DNA from: Nansenia antarctica
Lineage: Eukaryota; Chordata; Actinopteri; Argentiniformes; Microstomatidae
Length of the DNA: 64,000 nt
Assembly: GCA_963989245.1 (NCBI GenBank)
Contig: OZ022339.1
Span: 28,883,517 to 28,947,516, forward strand
Direction: 5' to 3'
Shown piece by piece: positions 1 through 11,240 of this stretch (positions are counted from its first letter, which is position 1; the number at the start of each line of letters is the position of its first letter). Below the pieces are notes generated by a model, which saw only the letters and a list, made by a program, of their open reading frames with translations, was not told the DNA's origin and searched no databases. A program made the position numbers and the translations under genes.

Positions 1-175
1 AATGGTATCAAACACACGTGTCCTCCCCTGATTCACATGGCAGTGATGCATGCAGTGATCTTATAATGTCACTCGGAATTAAACATCAAAGCGTGGCACT
101 CGAGAGGGAAAGGGGAGATGTTCTTGACTGTGGCAGCGTTTGAATGTGCAGTAACACCCTGTTCTTCTGCCTCAC

Positions 176-2022
176 CTTTATCTTGGATTCATCTGGGCCC
201 TTGGTGGATTCCTGAACTTTACTTCCTTGCTTCTCCCTCTGTCTATATGTCTTCATCACACCACAGAGAAATGCACTTTTGTTCTGAGAGAGAGGGGGAA
301 AGACAGAGAGAAAGAAAGAGAGAAAAATAGAGAGAGAGAAAGGGAGACAGTGAGAAACAGAAAGAAAGAGTGGGAGGGAGAGAGAGAGGGGGAGAGAGAA
401 ACAGAGAGAGAGTGTGAGAGAGAGAAAGAAAGAGAGAAAGAAAGAAAGAGAGAGAGAAAGGGACAGAGACAGAGAGAAATAGAAAGAAAGTGGGAGGGAG
501 AGATAAAGGGGGAGAGAGAAAGAGAGTGAGAGAGAAAAAAACAAAGAGAGAAAGAGAGAAAGAAAGAAAGAGAGAGAGAGAAAGGGACAGAGACAGAGAG
601 AGAGTGGGAGGGAGGGAGGGAAAGCAATTGGATTTATATGCAGAGCACCCAATGAACCTGAGGGACTACCTCAGATGCCTTAAGGACCAGTCATACCTTT
701 CAGCTGAAATCCATACTGTTCACTTTTTCGAAAAAACATTTCTCAACACTTCTTTGCATTTGGTAATAAATCCCTCCTTTACTTTAAGGCTTCAGGAGGA
801 CAGTATGTGTACTAGGCCCGGTGCTAGAACCATCCCCTTCGGTGCTAGCAGGCAAAATACAGAGACATTAAACATTCAAACACGCCCCCGGAATATCAAC
901 AATTCAGAAACACCGCCAGCCTTCACATGTACTCTGAGGGTCAGAGCCTGAGTAAGGACGAGAGCCATTGTCTCACACGTCAGATACATACACCGATTGG
1001 TTGAGGTTCGGAGCGGTGTGTAGGAATGACCCACCTGTACATGTGATAGGTCACTCTCCTTGAACTGCAGCAACACTGACAGGGCTCCCTCCTCGTTGAA
1101 CTCCCTCAAGGCGTCGATGGCTCTCTCGTCTAGGTCTGCGTACGCCACCAGACCTGGAACGCGCAGACACAACACACACACACACAGGGAGAGAGAGAGA
1201 GACAGAGGGGGATAGGGTGGGGGCAGTGAGAGTGAGAGAGAGTTTAGGAGGGAGGGAAGTGGAAATTCTTTTAATAGATCTGATTGGAGTCATACCAGGG
1301 GAGGCTGGCGGAGGTAGAAATCGGAGGACGGGCTCATCGCAATGCGTGGAATGGAAAGAGGAACGGTACTAAACGAACTACCTTTCAGTGGGTGATTGAT
1401 ACCGTTCCTCCTTTCATTCCGTGCGTTACAATGAGCCCCGTCCTCCGATTCCTACCTCCGTCAGCCTCCCCTTAGTCACACATTCCATGTCTGAGTGTTG
1501 TATGAGGGTCCTGGCGAAAGCTACTGAAACATGATGTCGCTCGGGAGGCAGAGGTCTCTGCCTGTCACCATTCCACAGCAATGCGCTCCCCCCGCCCCCT
1601 TAGACTGACCAGTGAGTTGCATGTAGCAGACGAATAGTACTGACCACTGACGGGCCCCTTCCCACCACCACCCCCCGGTTGATGTAGCATTGTTCCTACG
1701 CTTTATGCCATTGCATGAAGGTCGTCAAATTAAACCAAAGCCATGAACTACAATTCATATTGTAAGATGAATAGCAGCTAATTTAATATTCTTCAACTGA
1801 CTGGAATTCGTCTTTGAAATAATGTAAAATGCCATGAACTGCAAGGATAGGCTTGTCGCTCGTCTTACCGGTCTGAAATATGTTATCCAGACTCTCAGCC
1901 ACTTTCTGAGGAAGGCCAGCGTCTAGCAGTGTTTGGTAGTTCTCTGTGTGCTCTGAACTAACGTCCATGGGCTCCTCTTCCTCCTTCACCAGAGCTGAAC
2001 TGCCGTTCACCTCTGCAGCCAT
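176..2022 (-). CDS. hnrnpr: hnRNP R, N-terminal coding exons (partial gene)
   Basis: This is the 5' end of an RNA-binding protein of the hnRNP R/SYNCRIP family, a nuclear and cytoplasmic mRNA-processing and transport factor. Coding exons on the minus strand are 1869-2022 (ATG at 2022), 1035-1153 and 176-283. All have GT-AG borders and join in frame to 127 residues. The start reads MAAEVNGSSALVKEEEEPMD, followed by the acidic NURR-type N-terminal domain (LDAGLPQKVAESLDNIF, DLDERAIDALREFNEEGALS) and the block GVMKTYRQREKQGSKVQEST. The KEEEEPMD and IFQTG wording fits hnRNP R better than SYNCRIP. The RRMs and RGG tail lie beyond the left edge. A likely non-coding first exon ends at the donor near 3020. 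The introns carry a GA tract and a MITE. Confidence 0.93.
285..620. repeat. Purine (GA/GAAA) low-complexity tract in hnrnpr intron
   Basis: About 335 bases of GAGA, GAAA and GGGA-type repeats directly abut the acceptor of the hnrnpr exon at 176-283, so the pyrimidine strand forms a very long polypyrimidine tract in the pre-mRNA. The Ser/Leu/Phe-rich and Arg/Glu/Lys-rich reading frames here are artefacts of the repeat. Confidence 0.9.
1298..1474. mobile_element. Palindromic MITE (GGGGAGGCTGG family)
   Basis: The element has long terminal inverted repeats. The left end is GGGAGGCTGGCGGAGGTAGA, and the right end reads as its imperfect reverse complement, ending in GTCAGCCTCCCC. It lies in the hnrnpr intron between coding exons 2 and 3. 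Related full or partial copies occur at 53517-53640, 54885-54950, 55268-55325, 56350-56480, 60831-60970 and 61480-61615. Similar high-copy elements are known to me from salmonid genomes. It has no coding capacity. Confidence 0.8.
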
Positions 2023-3019
2023 TCTCCTGAGGCCAGATAATGACAGTCAATGGTCATATGGTATGGAAGTGCAGTGCACAATCGGACAGGGACCACACAA
2101 GGAACCATACACACATACATATATATATAGTTATAGTACATATATAGTTCATAGCAAACATCTCATTATTAACAATGACATGAAAACATAACATGCAAAT
2201 GTGCAGTGTGTGTGTGTGTGTGTGTTCAATTAAATCATGTAGCTATTCCTAATTTCTGTCTGAACAAAGTCTAACAAGTTATAACCAAATGGTGCTGTCT
2301 TGCAGGAGCCCAACCCAACTCCAATACGCAGAGCAGGAATCTGGCCTCTGTCTATAGACATTCAGGGGATACATGGAAAACTGGACTCGTAGAAATCCGA
2401 GAAATAAACTAAGACAGGCAGCCAACTAATTAATTACATAATTAACTAACAAGTCGTCTGACAATGTCATTAGCGACACTTGAGGTGGCAGACAACTGAC
2501 GTCACGTGCCAGACAGGTACAAGTGGCCGTCTCGTGCCCTGATTCAAACCGACAGAATAACCAACTCGTTCTCTCGTTCACTAGCAACCAAAGTCAGTCA
2601 AAAAATATAGATTCTTCGGAGGCGCTGAAAGTTAGCTTATAACTGAAGCTAGCATACGTTAGAAGATTGATAATATCTTCTTCGGTTATAGCAAACAGTG
2701 TATTTGCTTAAAGCTAGCCATGTCTGGGAGTGGGACGTGGGCTTGTCTGTGTACAAATAGCGAACCGACCCGCCCCCCTAATTCTCGGACGAGACGTAAT
2801 AAATGTGAACGTGTTTAGACAAAGCAGACAAAGCAAGATCAGTCAAACAGCTGAAGGTAGCAAACAGCTTTATTACAAGTTGGTTATTATTTATCATGCC
2901 TTTTTACAGGCCCTGGTGGTAAGCGAACCGTCTCAGACATGGCTAGTATCGCAATTTTGAGTCCACTTTGATCCATTCCTCCACAACGAATCACCGGCCA
3001 GAAAAAATGATGCACTTAC
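2023..3019. other. First intron of hnrnpr (non-coding)
   Basis: This is AT-rich sequence with a short (TG)n run near 2204-2226 and a GACGTCACGTG-like CRE/E-box motif near 2498. I see no coding exon or recognisable repeat beyond that. Confidence 0.5.
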
Positions 3020-3290
3020 CGGAACTCGAACTCCCGTCACAGTGGTTCCAAATTGTCGCGCTAATACGATTGTAAACAAAAGGTCCAAAGTGAGGTTTTT
3101 TTATGTTGTTTATTTGGGTCTGCACACCGGAGAATTGACAGCTTTTGGTGCTCGTTCACGTATTTCCTCGCGGACAACCCGACCGACACCAGCGGCGCGC
3201 ACGTACTCATTCTACGGGGTTTCCCACAGCACATCACAGGGTCGTCATGATGAAGAGGATTGACGCATTTAGCAAGGAATGAATCACTAC
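3020..3290 (-). promoter_or_regulatory. Probable 5' untranslated exon / promoter side of hnrnpr
   Basis: On the minus strand a consensus splice donor (CCG then GTAAGTGC) lies at 3012-3022. Exon 2 of hnrnpr has its acceptor (CTGGCCTCAG) four bases before the ATG at 2022, so a non-coding first exon must lie upstream, and this is the best donor seen. The upper limit is a guess, and no TATA box is evident. Confidence 0.4.
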
Positions 3291-3546
3291 TGCACATGCG
3301 AAAGCATAATAGCCAAATTAAATAAACTAGATTGTAAAGTATGTCCTCTTGACATCTTTAGATTGCAATAACCGCATTTGCAAGCCATTACAAATGTTCA
3401 AGTGCTTTGCAGATTTATTTTACATCAGGTGAAACTCCTATAACACCATTGCCACTCATTGAAATATAACATACAGGTAAACAAAACAAAGAGTCAAACA
3501 CTTTCTACAAACATTTATTTCTCTTTATTGACCAAGAGACATCCGC

Positions 3547-6500
3547 TCAGACAAGGACTCCATACTGTTTCAGTACATCAGTGTACTTGGAAATCTTAGC
3601 CTCTACGTTCTTCTCTGCCAGCCTCTTCAGCTTGTTCACGGTCTTCACTTTTGTGTACCGGATCTTGGCCTTCTCTTTCCTCTTCTCCTCCAGGGTGGCG
3701 GTGATGGCCTGGTACTTCCAGCCGACCTCATGGGCAAGACGTCCGAGGAGGGCGAACTAGTGGTGGCGGGAGGGAGAGAAACGGGCAGATTATAACCATG
3801 TTAGAACAGCCACCATCTAGGCTTCCGGTGGTTCTGACTTCACGCTTTATGTCGCAGATGGTAGTGCATGTAAAGTATTCTCATGGTCGTTAAACTCGAA
3901 TAATTTACTGTGGTAAACATCACTGACAATAGGCAATACTACGTACTCCTAGACAGGCAACAGCTACTTATAAGCGCCAAATGGCCACGTCCAGCTAGCG
4001 CACAGTACTGTTGGCTTGCTATTGGGGTTGCCATTACAGCCCAAAATTATCATAATGATATTTCTAGTCTTACCTTGCGAGTGGGCTTCAGACGCACAAT
4101 CTTGAGGGCAGCTGGGACCACCATGCGCTTCCTCTGTGGAAGACAAATGAACATCAGAGACAGAAGCAACAGCTGTTCCACCAGAGGGTTGAGGGGAAAC
4201 ATGTGTCTCAGATAAATAAGGAGTGTTCTCAAAGTTAATACTCAAACAATGTAGGTAAAAAGAATAGCATCATCGACAGCACAGGATCAATCTTTGGGGG
4301 TTATGCTGGAAGGGGGGGGGGTCACAAACCTTGTCATAAGGAGGGGGGATGCCATCGAACACCTTCAGCCTCTCCAGGGCAGCCTGACCCCTCTTGGTTT
4401 TGTGGGGCAACATGCCTGGTGGGGTCAGAAAAGGAGGGGGGACACAGTCAGGGACGTTCCTTGGCATTTATATTACCTCAAAGTACCGTAATAGGAGTTA
4501 TTATAAAAGTTTAACATTTAACTGGAGACTCAAGTTGAATGTCATAAGACGAGACAACAATGACAGACCACGTGACTAGCATCGTTGATGTCAGATTGTG
4601 GAGGTGAAATATGCATAGAATGTTCTACAACACCAGCACAACATTGTGGCCCGGCTTAACTCAGCAGTCAGATCCGTAGATTTGTATCATCAACATATGA
4701 TCAGTTTCGGGATAAGAGTTTCATCACAGTCAAGCCAGGAACAACCGTTGTGCTAGGTTCAGCATTTATGACTACTTAAGACAATTGATGTCAACCTATT
4801 AATAAATGGCAAAGACTAGTGATAATTTTCCAACTTAATGAACCACTCCAGTACAGGGTTCCTACAAGTTTCAACAAGTCTAAGGCCCTTCTTTTTTTTG
4901 CCTCTTTGAATAGAATTTTAGACCTATTCACTACACCATGTGATAGTTTTTTGTCATCGTGCCGTAGCTTCGTTCACCAATAATTTCTCCCGGGGGTCAG
5001 CGAATTGCCTTTTTTTTTTTGTTCCAGCATCATTCATTTCCACGTAAATAGATGTGGTCGGACTAATTTCCTTGCAGGACAAGCTAATCAATTTTTTTTA
5101 GACCTAGCACCTCATTTTTTAGATCTAATAACTGAAACGTGGGACCTTTTTATGCCTTATAAATCGGCCTGCTGGATTTTAGACTTAAAGGCTTTTTAAG
5201 ACCAGCACGGGAACCCTGTGTAAAAGCTGGAGCAGTTGGTATCTCACCTCTGACCGTCCTCCAGAAGATCCTGCTGGGAGCTCTGAAGTGGTACGGGCCA
5301 CGAGAGGGGTTGGTGTTCATCCTCTTACGCAGGAAGGCAAGGTACTTCACTGTCCAAACACAGGGACAGCAGAGTCACATCCAATACTCCAAGTCAAGCA
5401 GAACATGCAAAAAGTTCTCCAGAGGTTTTAACTGTTCCTTTATGTCTCAGATGGTAGTGCATGTAAAGTATTCTCATGGTCGTTAAACTCGAATAGTTTA
5501 CTGTGGTAAACATCACTGACAATAAGGAAAGCTACAGATATCTACATATACTGTAGGCCTACTGTAAGTCAGTACCCTACCGGACAAACCTAAAAAATAC
5601 TTACGTTTGTTACGGTAGAAGTTACCGGAGATGTTGATGCCCTCGCATCTCACAACTACCACCTTGTGGCCTAGTAGGAGAATACAAACAGAATGTTACT
5701 CAAACGCAAGAAACGTGGGTAAACAGCAAGATACAGGTTTAAGACACTGTCTCAGATGGTAGTGCATGAAAGGTTTTCTCATGGTTGTTAAACTCAAGCA
5801 ATGTAGGTAGGAGAAACATCACCGACAGTTTAGGATGAACGGGTCTGGGCATAACTTGAATGACGGATTCAAGAGAATTATAGCGACCGGTTACATAACG
5901 ACAGTTTACTCGTTTTCAAAACTCACCCAAAAGGACCTGTTTGGCCACGATGGCGGAAAGACGACCGAGGAGATGGCCTCTGCCATCTAACAGCAGAACC
6001 TGTTAACATCAGAAACGAGCAGATCCTCATGTTAGAAGAAGACCTTCTACTCGGTGGGCTCCAAAAGTTCATGCGGTTTTTGCTTTGTCTCAGATGGTAG
6101 TGCATGTAAAGTATTCTCATGGTCGTTAAACTCGAATAATTTACTGTGGTAAACATCACTGACAAGCAATACTAATCAACATATATGCATAGTTCTTATT
6201 CTACGGGGCCCCACATGGCCACGCAGAGCATTGACTGGGCTACAATGGCAATGCTACGACATTAGCTTAGCCGCCTGTAAGGCCTTCAAGCATTTTGACA
6301 CTTTCAATAAATCAACACGTCCGATTCGGAAGAATTTACCCAAATGCCAAGAGAATCAAGAGATTTCTCCTGAGGCGTCCGAAGCTAAGTGCTAATCCAG
6401 TCTACGGTCCGAATCCAGAGGAAGGCATGTCTGCCAACGCGTTTAGTCGGCCAGCGACACATGACATTCATGTGTCCAAAAAAATGCAACTAATGCGCTG

Positions 6501-6648
6501 AAATACGGCTTATTAAAACCGCATAAACACACGCACCTATAATCAAGTCTCATTTTGGTCCAAAATATACGTTTTGCGACGAAATGGAAGTAAATAGAGA
6601 GATGTTTGCTCTAGCGCTGTTACACACCTTATTGAACCGGTCCGCCAT
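3547..6648 (-). CDS. rpl13a: 60S ribosomal protein L13a (uL13)
   Basis: This is a cytosolic large-subunit ribosomal protein; in mammals it is also the GAIT-complex translational silencer. Seven coding exons lie on the minus strand: 6628-6648, 5927-5999, 5605-5670, 5248-5349, 4330-4415, 4074-4133 and 3547-3756. They join in frame to 205 residues (human 203). Landmarks are MADRFNKVLLLDGRGHLLGR, VVVVRCEGINISGNFYRNK, FLRKRMNTNPSRGPYHFRAP, GMLPHKTKRGQAALERLKVF and the Lys-rich C-terminus ending KQYGVLV. Start and stop are complete. A polyadenylation signal (AATAAA on the minus strand) is at about 3524-3529. A pyrimidine stretch (CTCTTTCTTTTCG) just before the ATG resembles the 5' TOP motif expected for ribosomal protein mRNAs. 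Introns 1, 2, 3, 5 and 6 host box C/D snoRNAs, as in other vertebrates. Confidence 0.97.
3849..3929 (-). ncRNA. SNORD33-like box C/D snoRNA copy in rpl13a intron 6, D box altered
   Basis: On the minus strand the terminal stem TGTC/GACA encloses a C box (GTGATGT) and the SNORD33-type core ATTCGAGTTTAACGACCATG, then CATGCACTACCATCTG. The D box reads CTGC where the otherwise almost identical copies at 5443-5521 and 6086-6164 read CTGA. Loss of this A should impair snoRNP assembly, so the copy may be a pseudogene. SNORD33 guides 2'-O-methylation of 18S rRNA. Confidence 0.7.
4204..4279 (-). ncRNA. SNORD34-like box C/D snoRNA in rpl13a intron 5
   Basis: On the minus strand a terminal stem TGTC/GACA encloses a C box (GATGATGC) and a D box (CTGA). 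The guide side contains TACCTACATTGTTTGAG, which matches human U34 as I remember it. Human U34 is also an RPL13A intronic snoRNA and guides methylation of 28S rRNA. Host, orientation and boxes all agree. Confidence 0.82.
4854..5218. mobile_element. Non-autonomous DNA element, CAGGGTTCCYAC family, copy 1
   Basis: About 365 bases in rpl13a intron 4 with ends CAGGGTTCCTAC and GGGAACCCTG, and characteristic internal pieces (AAGTTTCAACAAGTC, CACGTAAATAGATGTGGTC). Related copies lie at 16899-17270, 48189-48494 and 53052-53393. No coding capacity is seen. Confidence 0.75.
5443..5521 (-). ncRNA. SNORD33-like box C/D snoRNA in rpl13a intron 3
   Basis: This is a box C/D RNA with C box GTGATGT, D box CTGA, terminal stem TGTC/GACA and the guide block ACATGCACTACCATCTGAG shared with vertebrate U33. 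It differs by one base from the copy in intron 1 and by two from that in intron 6. It is presumably released from the spliced rpl13a intron. Confidence 0.85.
5747..5828 (-). ncRNA. Chimeric SNORD34/SNORD33-like box C/D snoRNA in rpl13a intron 2
   Basis: The 5' half (TCCTACCTACATTGCTTGAG) resembles SNORD34, while the 3' half (CCATGAGA ... CATGCACTACCATCTGAG) is SNORD33. C box (GTGATGT), D box (CTGA) and terminal stem (TGTC/GACA) are intact, so the RNA should be stable and could carry both guides. Confidence 0.75.
6086..6164 (-). ncRNA. SNORD33-like box C/D snoRNA in rpl13a intron 1
   Basis: The C box (GTGATGT), D box (CTGA), terminal stem and SNORD33 guide are all intact. Apart from the D-box base it is essentially identical to the copy in intron 6, which points to recent duplication or gene conversion within the gene. 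Confidence 0.85.
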
Positions 6649-6669
6649 GACGTGCGAAAAGAAAGAGAG

Positions 6670-8060
6670 ACGGGGTGGCCCACCGTAAAAGACAGGGGCA
6701 GACAGGAAGCGGACGTGACGACGCGTTTATTTTCTTCCTCGGGAGATTTGCATAGAACTAGAGCAGTCAGTGGACACCGTCTTCATCGCCACCCTCCGAG
6801 TAAAGTAAGAATAGACTTCACATATATAGGCCTGCAGGGGCTCCTAAACCTTTTTGTCCCAAATTGACATCAATAATCTCCCTTGATTGCAACTTGACTG
6901 GTGGCTATGCCAACTCATAATAATGTGCTTCAATTGGTTGCCTGCAATGATATGCTACAGGTGCAATACACATCCAATGTTTGTCTTCATACACAATGAA
7001 TGAATTAATTAATTAATGAATGAATGAATAGTCTTTATTGTCATTAATACAGTACAGGTACCATACAACGAAATTTAGGAGGGGGGGCTCCCCTGGTGCT
7101 TGGGAAAAAAGCAATACAAATAATTGTATTGTAATTATATTACTATTATAATTTAGTCTTATTCATGGGATACTCATGATACTGAGATGATGACTTGTAT
7201 TGTGTTGCATTTTATTTAATATCCTGCACTTTACCTGTTCTACACTTTGGTTCAGCTGCTGCTGTATGTAAATGTGCTATATAAATAAAGCTGACTTGAC
7301 TTGACATGATGGGACCCCAAGTGTGGGAACTGCTGGCCTAGTGGATTTGACCAACTACATCAATGGGTGAGAACATCATGGGATGACCAAGCGCATTTCA
7401 TCGGTGCACTGACCGATATTGGATGAGTCTTTCAATTCAGTTGGCAGTCTTTCACATGGTCAGCAGTGTGATGCAGCCTCTGTGGCCACTCCTCTGTAGT
7501 GTACATACATAGGATAGTGTACATAGCCTTTATTTATTTATGTAAACCAGCTCCTTCCCTTCTTGTGTTTTTTTTTCTTTCCTAGCACCGGGGGAGCCAC
7601 CCCTCCTAAATGTCGTTGTTTGGTACCTGTACTATAGCAATGACAATAAAGACCATTCATTCATAGTGCCTAATAGTGTCATCATGTCGTTCCGCAGATC
7701 GACCCAACTGCAATGCACCACCTCAAGATATCTCTCTCCTTCACTGAGCGTCCTTGAAGACTGTTGATGCTACCTTTATGCTACACTTTATTATGAATAA
7801 TGACATTTTGTGAAAAGAAATCCACACCTGTGCTTTTTTTGTTTACCTATCTATCTTCAATTGTGCCTTTTACAGAAAACAACAAATAGTATTGCTCCAC
7901 ATCTAGTTATTTCTTCTTCTGTTTGACATTCTGCATCCTCTTCAAAGGATGATGTTGAGTTTGTTGCAATGACGCAAGCTTTCATAAGAAATACAGGGCA
8001 TCAGGCATGTGCAAGTTTCAATAAAAGACAGACCACCATATTTAGTTTTTCCTTCTCCTT
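6670..8060. other. Intergenic region between rpl13a and atp5if1
   Basis: No exon is recognised. The region holds the rpl13a upstream sequence and a pair of inverted LINE-tail-like arms (7013-7110 and 7575-7665, each containing a TTTATTGTCAT or ATGACAATAAAGA motif). The atp5if1 polyadenylation signal (AATAAA on the minus strand) is near 8069-8075. Confidence 0.5.
7013..7665. repeat. Inverted repeat pair (fold-back arms)
   Basis: The left arm GAATGAATAGTCTTTATTGTC, with AGTACAGGTACC and GGAGGGGGGGCTCC, is the approximate reverse complement of the right arm (GGAGCCACCCCTCC ... GGTACCTGTACT ... GACAATAAAGACC). They are either two LINE 3' tails in opposite orientation or a fold-back element about 650 bases long. 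Confidence 0.6.
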
Positions 8061-8351
8061 TATATCCACCCTTTTATTGTCTATGTCAATAATTATCATG
8101 CAAGGAAATCCCACAATACAAACCAGGTCGCTGAAGCATGAACAATATCAACAACTGACAGCAAGAGCCATTTGAGAACATAAACCATTTCAAACCGTTG
8201 TTTTAATAACCTCAACCATTAAAGTACAGAACATTTAACCACACATTCACGGGTTCATCCTAGAGAGGCAGTGCAGGCAATGACTAGGGTTTGGTAATGA
8301 AGAATCACTGGGCCAGGCATCATCATAAACGGGAGTTTCAGTCATCATGTT

Positions 8352-10588
8352 TCAGTCATCATGTTTCAGTTTCCTGATCTTTCCCTTGTGACGGTCGATC
8401 TCGCCCTGCAGACGGCTGATCTCCTTCTTGTGGTGTTCGATCTCCTCTTGGTGGTGCTGCTTCAGCGCCGCCATCTGCTCCTGCTCCTTACGCCTGCAGC
8501 GGGAGAGAAGAGGAGGCAGAAAGAGGGAGAGAGAGAGAGAGAAAGAGGGAGAGAGATGGAACGAGGAGAGGCAGAGACAGTAACCCCACATGCATTCCCA
8601 TATGCCCCCTGGCACCTTCCAGACCCTCTAGAGTCTAGACACTTGGAGATCTTAGAGGCTGATCCAGTCCTCTCAAACTTAACCAGTCCTCTCATAACCC
8701 TAACCAGTCCTCTCATAATCCTAACCCTCTCTAATCTTCTCATAACCCTAACCCTAACCAGTCCTCTCATAAACCTAATCCTAACCAGGCCCAGTGTCAG
8801 AATCAACACCTTGGGTGGGCAGGGGCCGACCGGCCTACGTGCGTTCAAACACGGCCCGGGAATATCAACAATTCTGGAAAAGCTTTTGATTGGGTGGGCA
8901 AGACGAGCCCACCCTTGCCCATTTCCACCGCCGACCTTGAACGTAACTCTATCCAGTCAGTCCTCTCATATTTCCACTAGTGCACGTGGGGAATGCTCAT
9001 GGCCAGTTAATGTTCAGGCATTACCCAGTCCCAGACTAGCCAGGTGCATCCAGTTTATCTGCAGAACTTGCCACATTGACCACTTTCATTAAGTTACACG
9101 TCTGACCCTCACCACTACGTCTCCTAAAGACACCCGCTTTCCCCTCTACTGTGTCCCTAAGAACTTCTATTGCCCCCCTTGTACTGTCTCTCAGTTTCTC
9201 CAGTAATAAAATAAAATAAAAATAAGTTTTAGAAGAAGGTGATAGGGAGAAGATTTTTCCTTCTATCAGTGGCCCCAGGCCCGAGCTAGATTACTCTTCC
9301 TGCAACGAATGGTGGATTGCTGATTCACATGCTTAGTATTCAAATGTATTGATTGTAAGTCGCTTTAGAATAAGGCGTCTGCTAAATGCCAAAAATGTAA
9401 ATGTTACAATGCTATTATTATTATTGCAAAAAGATTACATTTTGTCAAGAACATACCAGGTGTATGTATGTATATGTATACTATATGTTAGTATAGTAAG
9501 TCATACTCACCTGAAGTACATTTCCTCCTCAGCTACCCCCCTCTTCCCCATAGCCCCTCCTGCCTCACGGATAGACCCTCCTCCACCTCCTCCCTTTCCT
9601 GCACCTTTGCCCAACTCACCCAGCTGGATCACAGGAAGGTTTATAAAAAGAAAAATGCCTGGTCATGTATGTACACAGAATATTGATAATCAATCAATGA
9701 CAGTGCAATTGATAAGACGTCCACTGAGCTTCAAGTAACACAGTTTCGCAGGGATCGTTATGCTGCTCTGAAGGCCAAATGTGTTATCTACCTAATAAGA
9801 ATATAGCTGACTGGTTGAGAAAATAACCTGTTTTGACCTTCAGACTTGATAACAGCCTTATCCATGGAAAACACTGATAACATAATCTTGGTCATGTGAC
9901 ATGCTGACCCCGCGACATGAGCCCCTTCTTCTTACTGAAGAAACACCTGTGGAATGATAGCATGGGAACAACATGGGCCGATCCTGTAAAACGTGAGGCA
10001 GTAAGGTCCACTGATCTCAAACACATCACACCTTGACATTCATTTCACAACAATACCCACCCACAGAATTGACCAGAAAAGGTAAACAATGCTTTTTCAA
10101 CCTGTCCAGGCCATTGTGCGACATCATTGTCAGCATCGCCATTCATATTCACAAACTAGATACACAAAACGATGGTCTGAGGCCCAAAAAATACATACGT
10201 TAACTTAAATATGCCTAAAACATTTTAAACTAGCTTTCTAGCAAACGACTTCACTTCGTCCACCTGCCTCTGTGGCCCATGCATGGTTGCAGAGCAGCAT
10301 CTGAGAGCAGCACACATGGACCCCTGAGCGACACATAGAACATGGCTGGGACACAATGGAACACTGAGCAGAATCATCTGGACTAGCATTAAAAATAGCC
10401 CAAGGCGACACTGAACATGTTGAATGCCATGGGCTTCATCGGACTTCAGACTGTATTGTGGCAGCGAAGAGCTCCTTGTAAATGTAGTCATGTTGTCAAT
10501 CATTCGTGTTAGTTTTTACCTGGTCGGATGACATCCGTAACTGGGTAGTGAGGATACTCCTGACGTTAGGTGTCAAAAATCTCGCCAT
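8352..10588 (-). CDS. atp5if1: ATP synthase inhibitory factor 1 (IF1), mitochondrial
   Basis: This is a mitochondrial matrix protein that blocks reverse ATP hydrolysis by F1Fo ATP synthase at low pH. Coding exons on the minus strand are 10520-10588, 9511-9623 and 8352-8493, joining in frame to 107 residues (human 106). Residues 1-23 (MARFLTPNVRSILTTQLRMS) look like a mitochondrial presequence: basic, hydroxylated and free of acidic residues until D22. The Gly-rich segment and SIREAGGAMGKRGVAEEEMY form the minimal inhibitory region. The rest is the coiled coil rich in His, Lys and Glu (LKQHHQEEIEHHKKEISRLQ) ending KLKHDD. The 14-base stretch around the stop codon (CATGATGACTGAAA) is repeated directly downstream. 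Introns carry telomere-like CCTAA-rich sequence (8690-8790) and a microsatellite. Confidence 0.95.
8690..8795. repeat. Degenerate CCTAACC / CAGTCCTCTCATAA tandem repeat
   Basis: A short array of CCAGTCCTCTCATAAYCCTAA units is mixed with telomere-like CCCTAA runs, in atp5if1 intron 2. The unit length is irregular. It is non-coding. Confidence 0.7.
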
Positions 10589-10619
10589 TCTCAGTTCTCT
10601 GTCCCAAAAATTCAACTAC

Positions 10620-11240
10620 CACTGAAGTACCGTACTGTCCTTGTCCACCAAAATAAAACAAAAACGGCCTCTTCCATTATCTAGTGAGGGGTGTTCAATG
10701 AACGAACGCATCGTCCTTCTTGTGTTTCTATGAATGATATATAACGGTTCAATAGCCTACGACTTGTTCATTCTAATATATTAAGTCTTTTGACAAGATC
10801 CAGAGATAGGTAATTTGCGGTGGACAGCAAAAAATATAATTCGAAAAATAGCCTACCCCTATGCGTAATGGTATGGTCTGGTAAGGGACAGCACATGCAG
10901 GGCGTTACTACGTAACGACTTTACCCCTTGTTGTATAGGTCCAGCTTGGTACGCGCTGATTGCTATGGTCCTTATGGCTCGACGTGAAATACGAGACTGC
11001 TCCGGAATTCGCATTAATTTATCACCAATGTGGTGCCAGAGTTAGACTCTTTTTATGAGTTTTGTTTGACCACCCATGAAAGAGTGGTTTAATTTGCAAC
11101 CACATAATACACATGTTCTGATCTGTGACTGAACTAATATAAGGCTGTATATCAGTGTGTTATTAGTGCACCCGTCACTGTATGAAAACTAATGTGACTC
11201 TGGCTACCGTAAGCAAGAAGGGACACAAAGCCGAAATATG
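10620..11240. other. Intergenic region between atp5if1 and zmpste24
   Basis: This is the upstream sequence of atp5if1 and the end of the zmpste24 3' UTR (a minus-strand AATAAA lies near 11255-11262). I see no other gene or repeat. Confidence 0.4.

Noticed and set aside
86..652. Long Ser/Leu/Phe and Arg/Glu-rich frames on both strands
   Set aside because: They are products of the GA tract. The only real coding part is the hnrnpr exon at 176-283.
8361..9092. 243-residue plus-strand frame rich in Leu and Thr/Pro
   Set aside because: It runs antisense over atp5if1 exon 3 and then through CCTAACC repeats, so it is a shadow frame.
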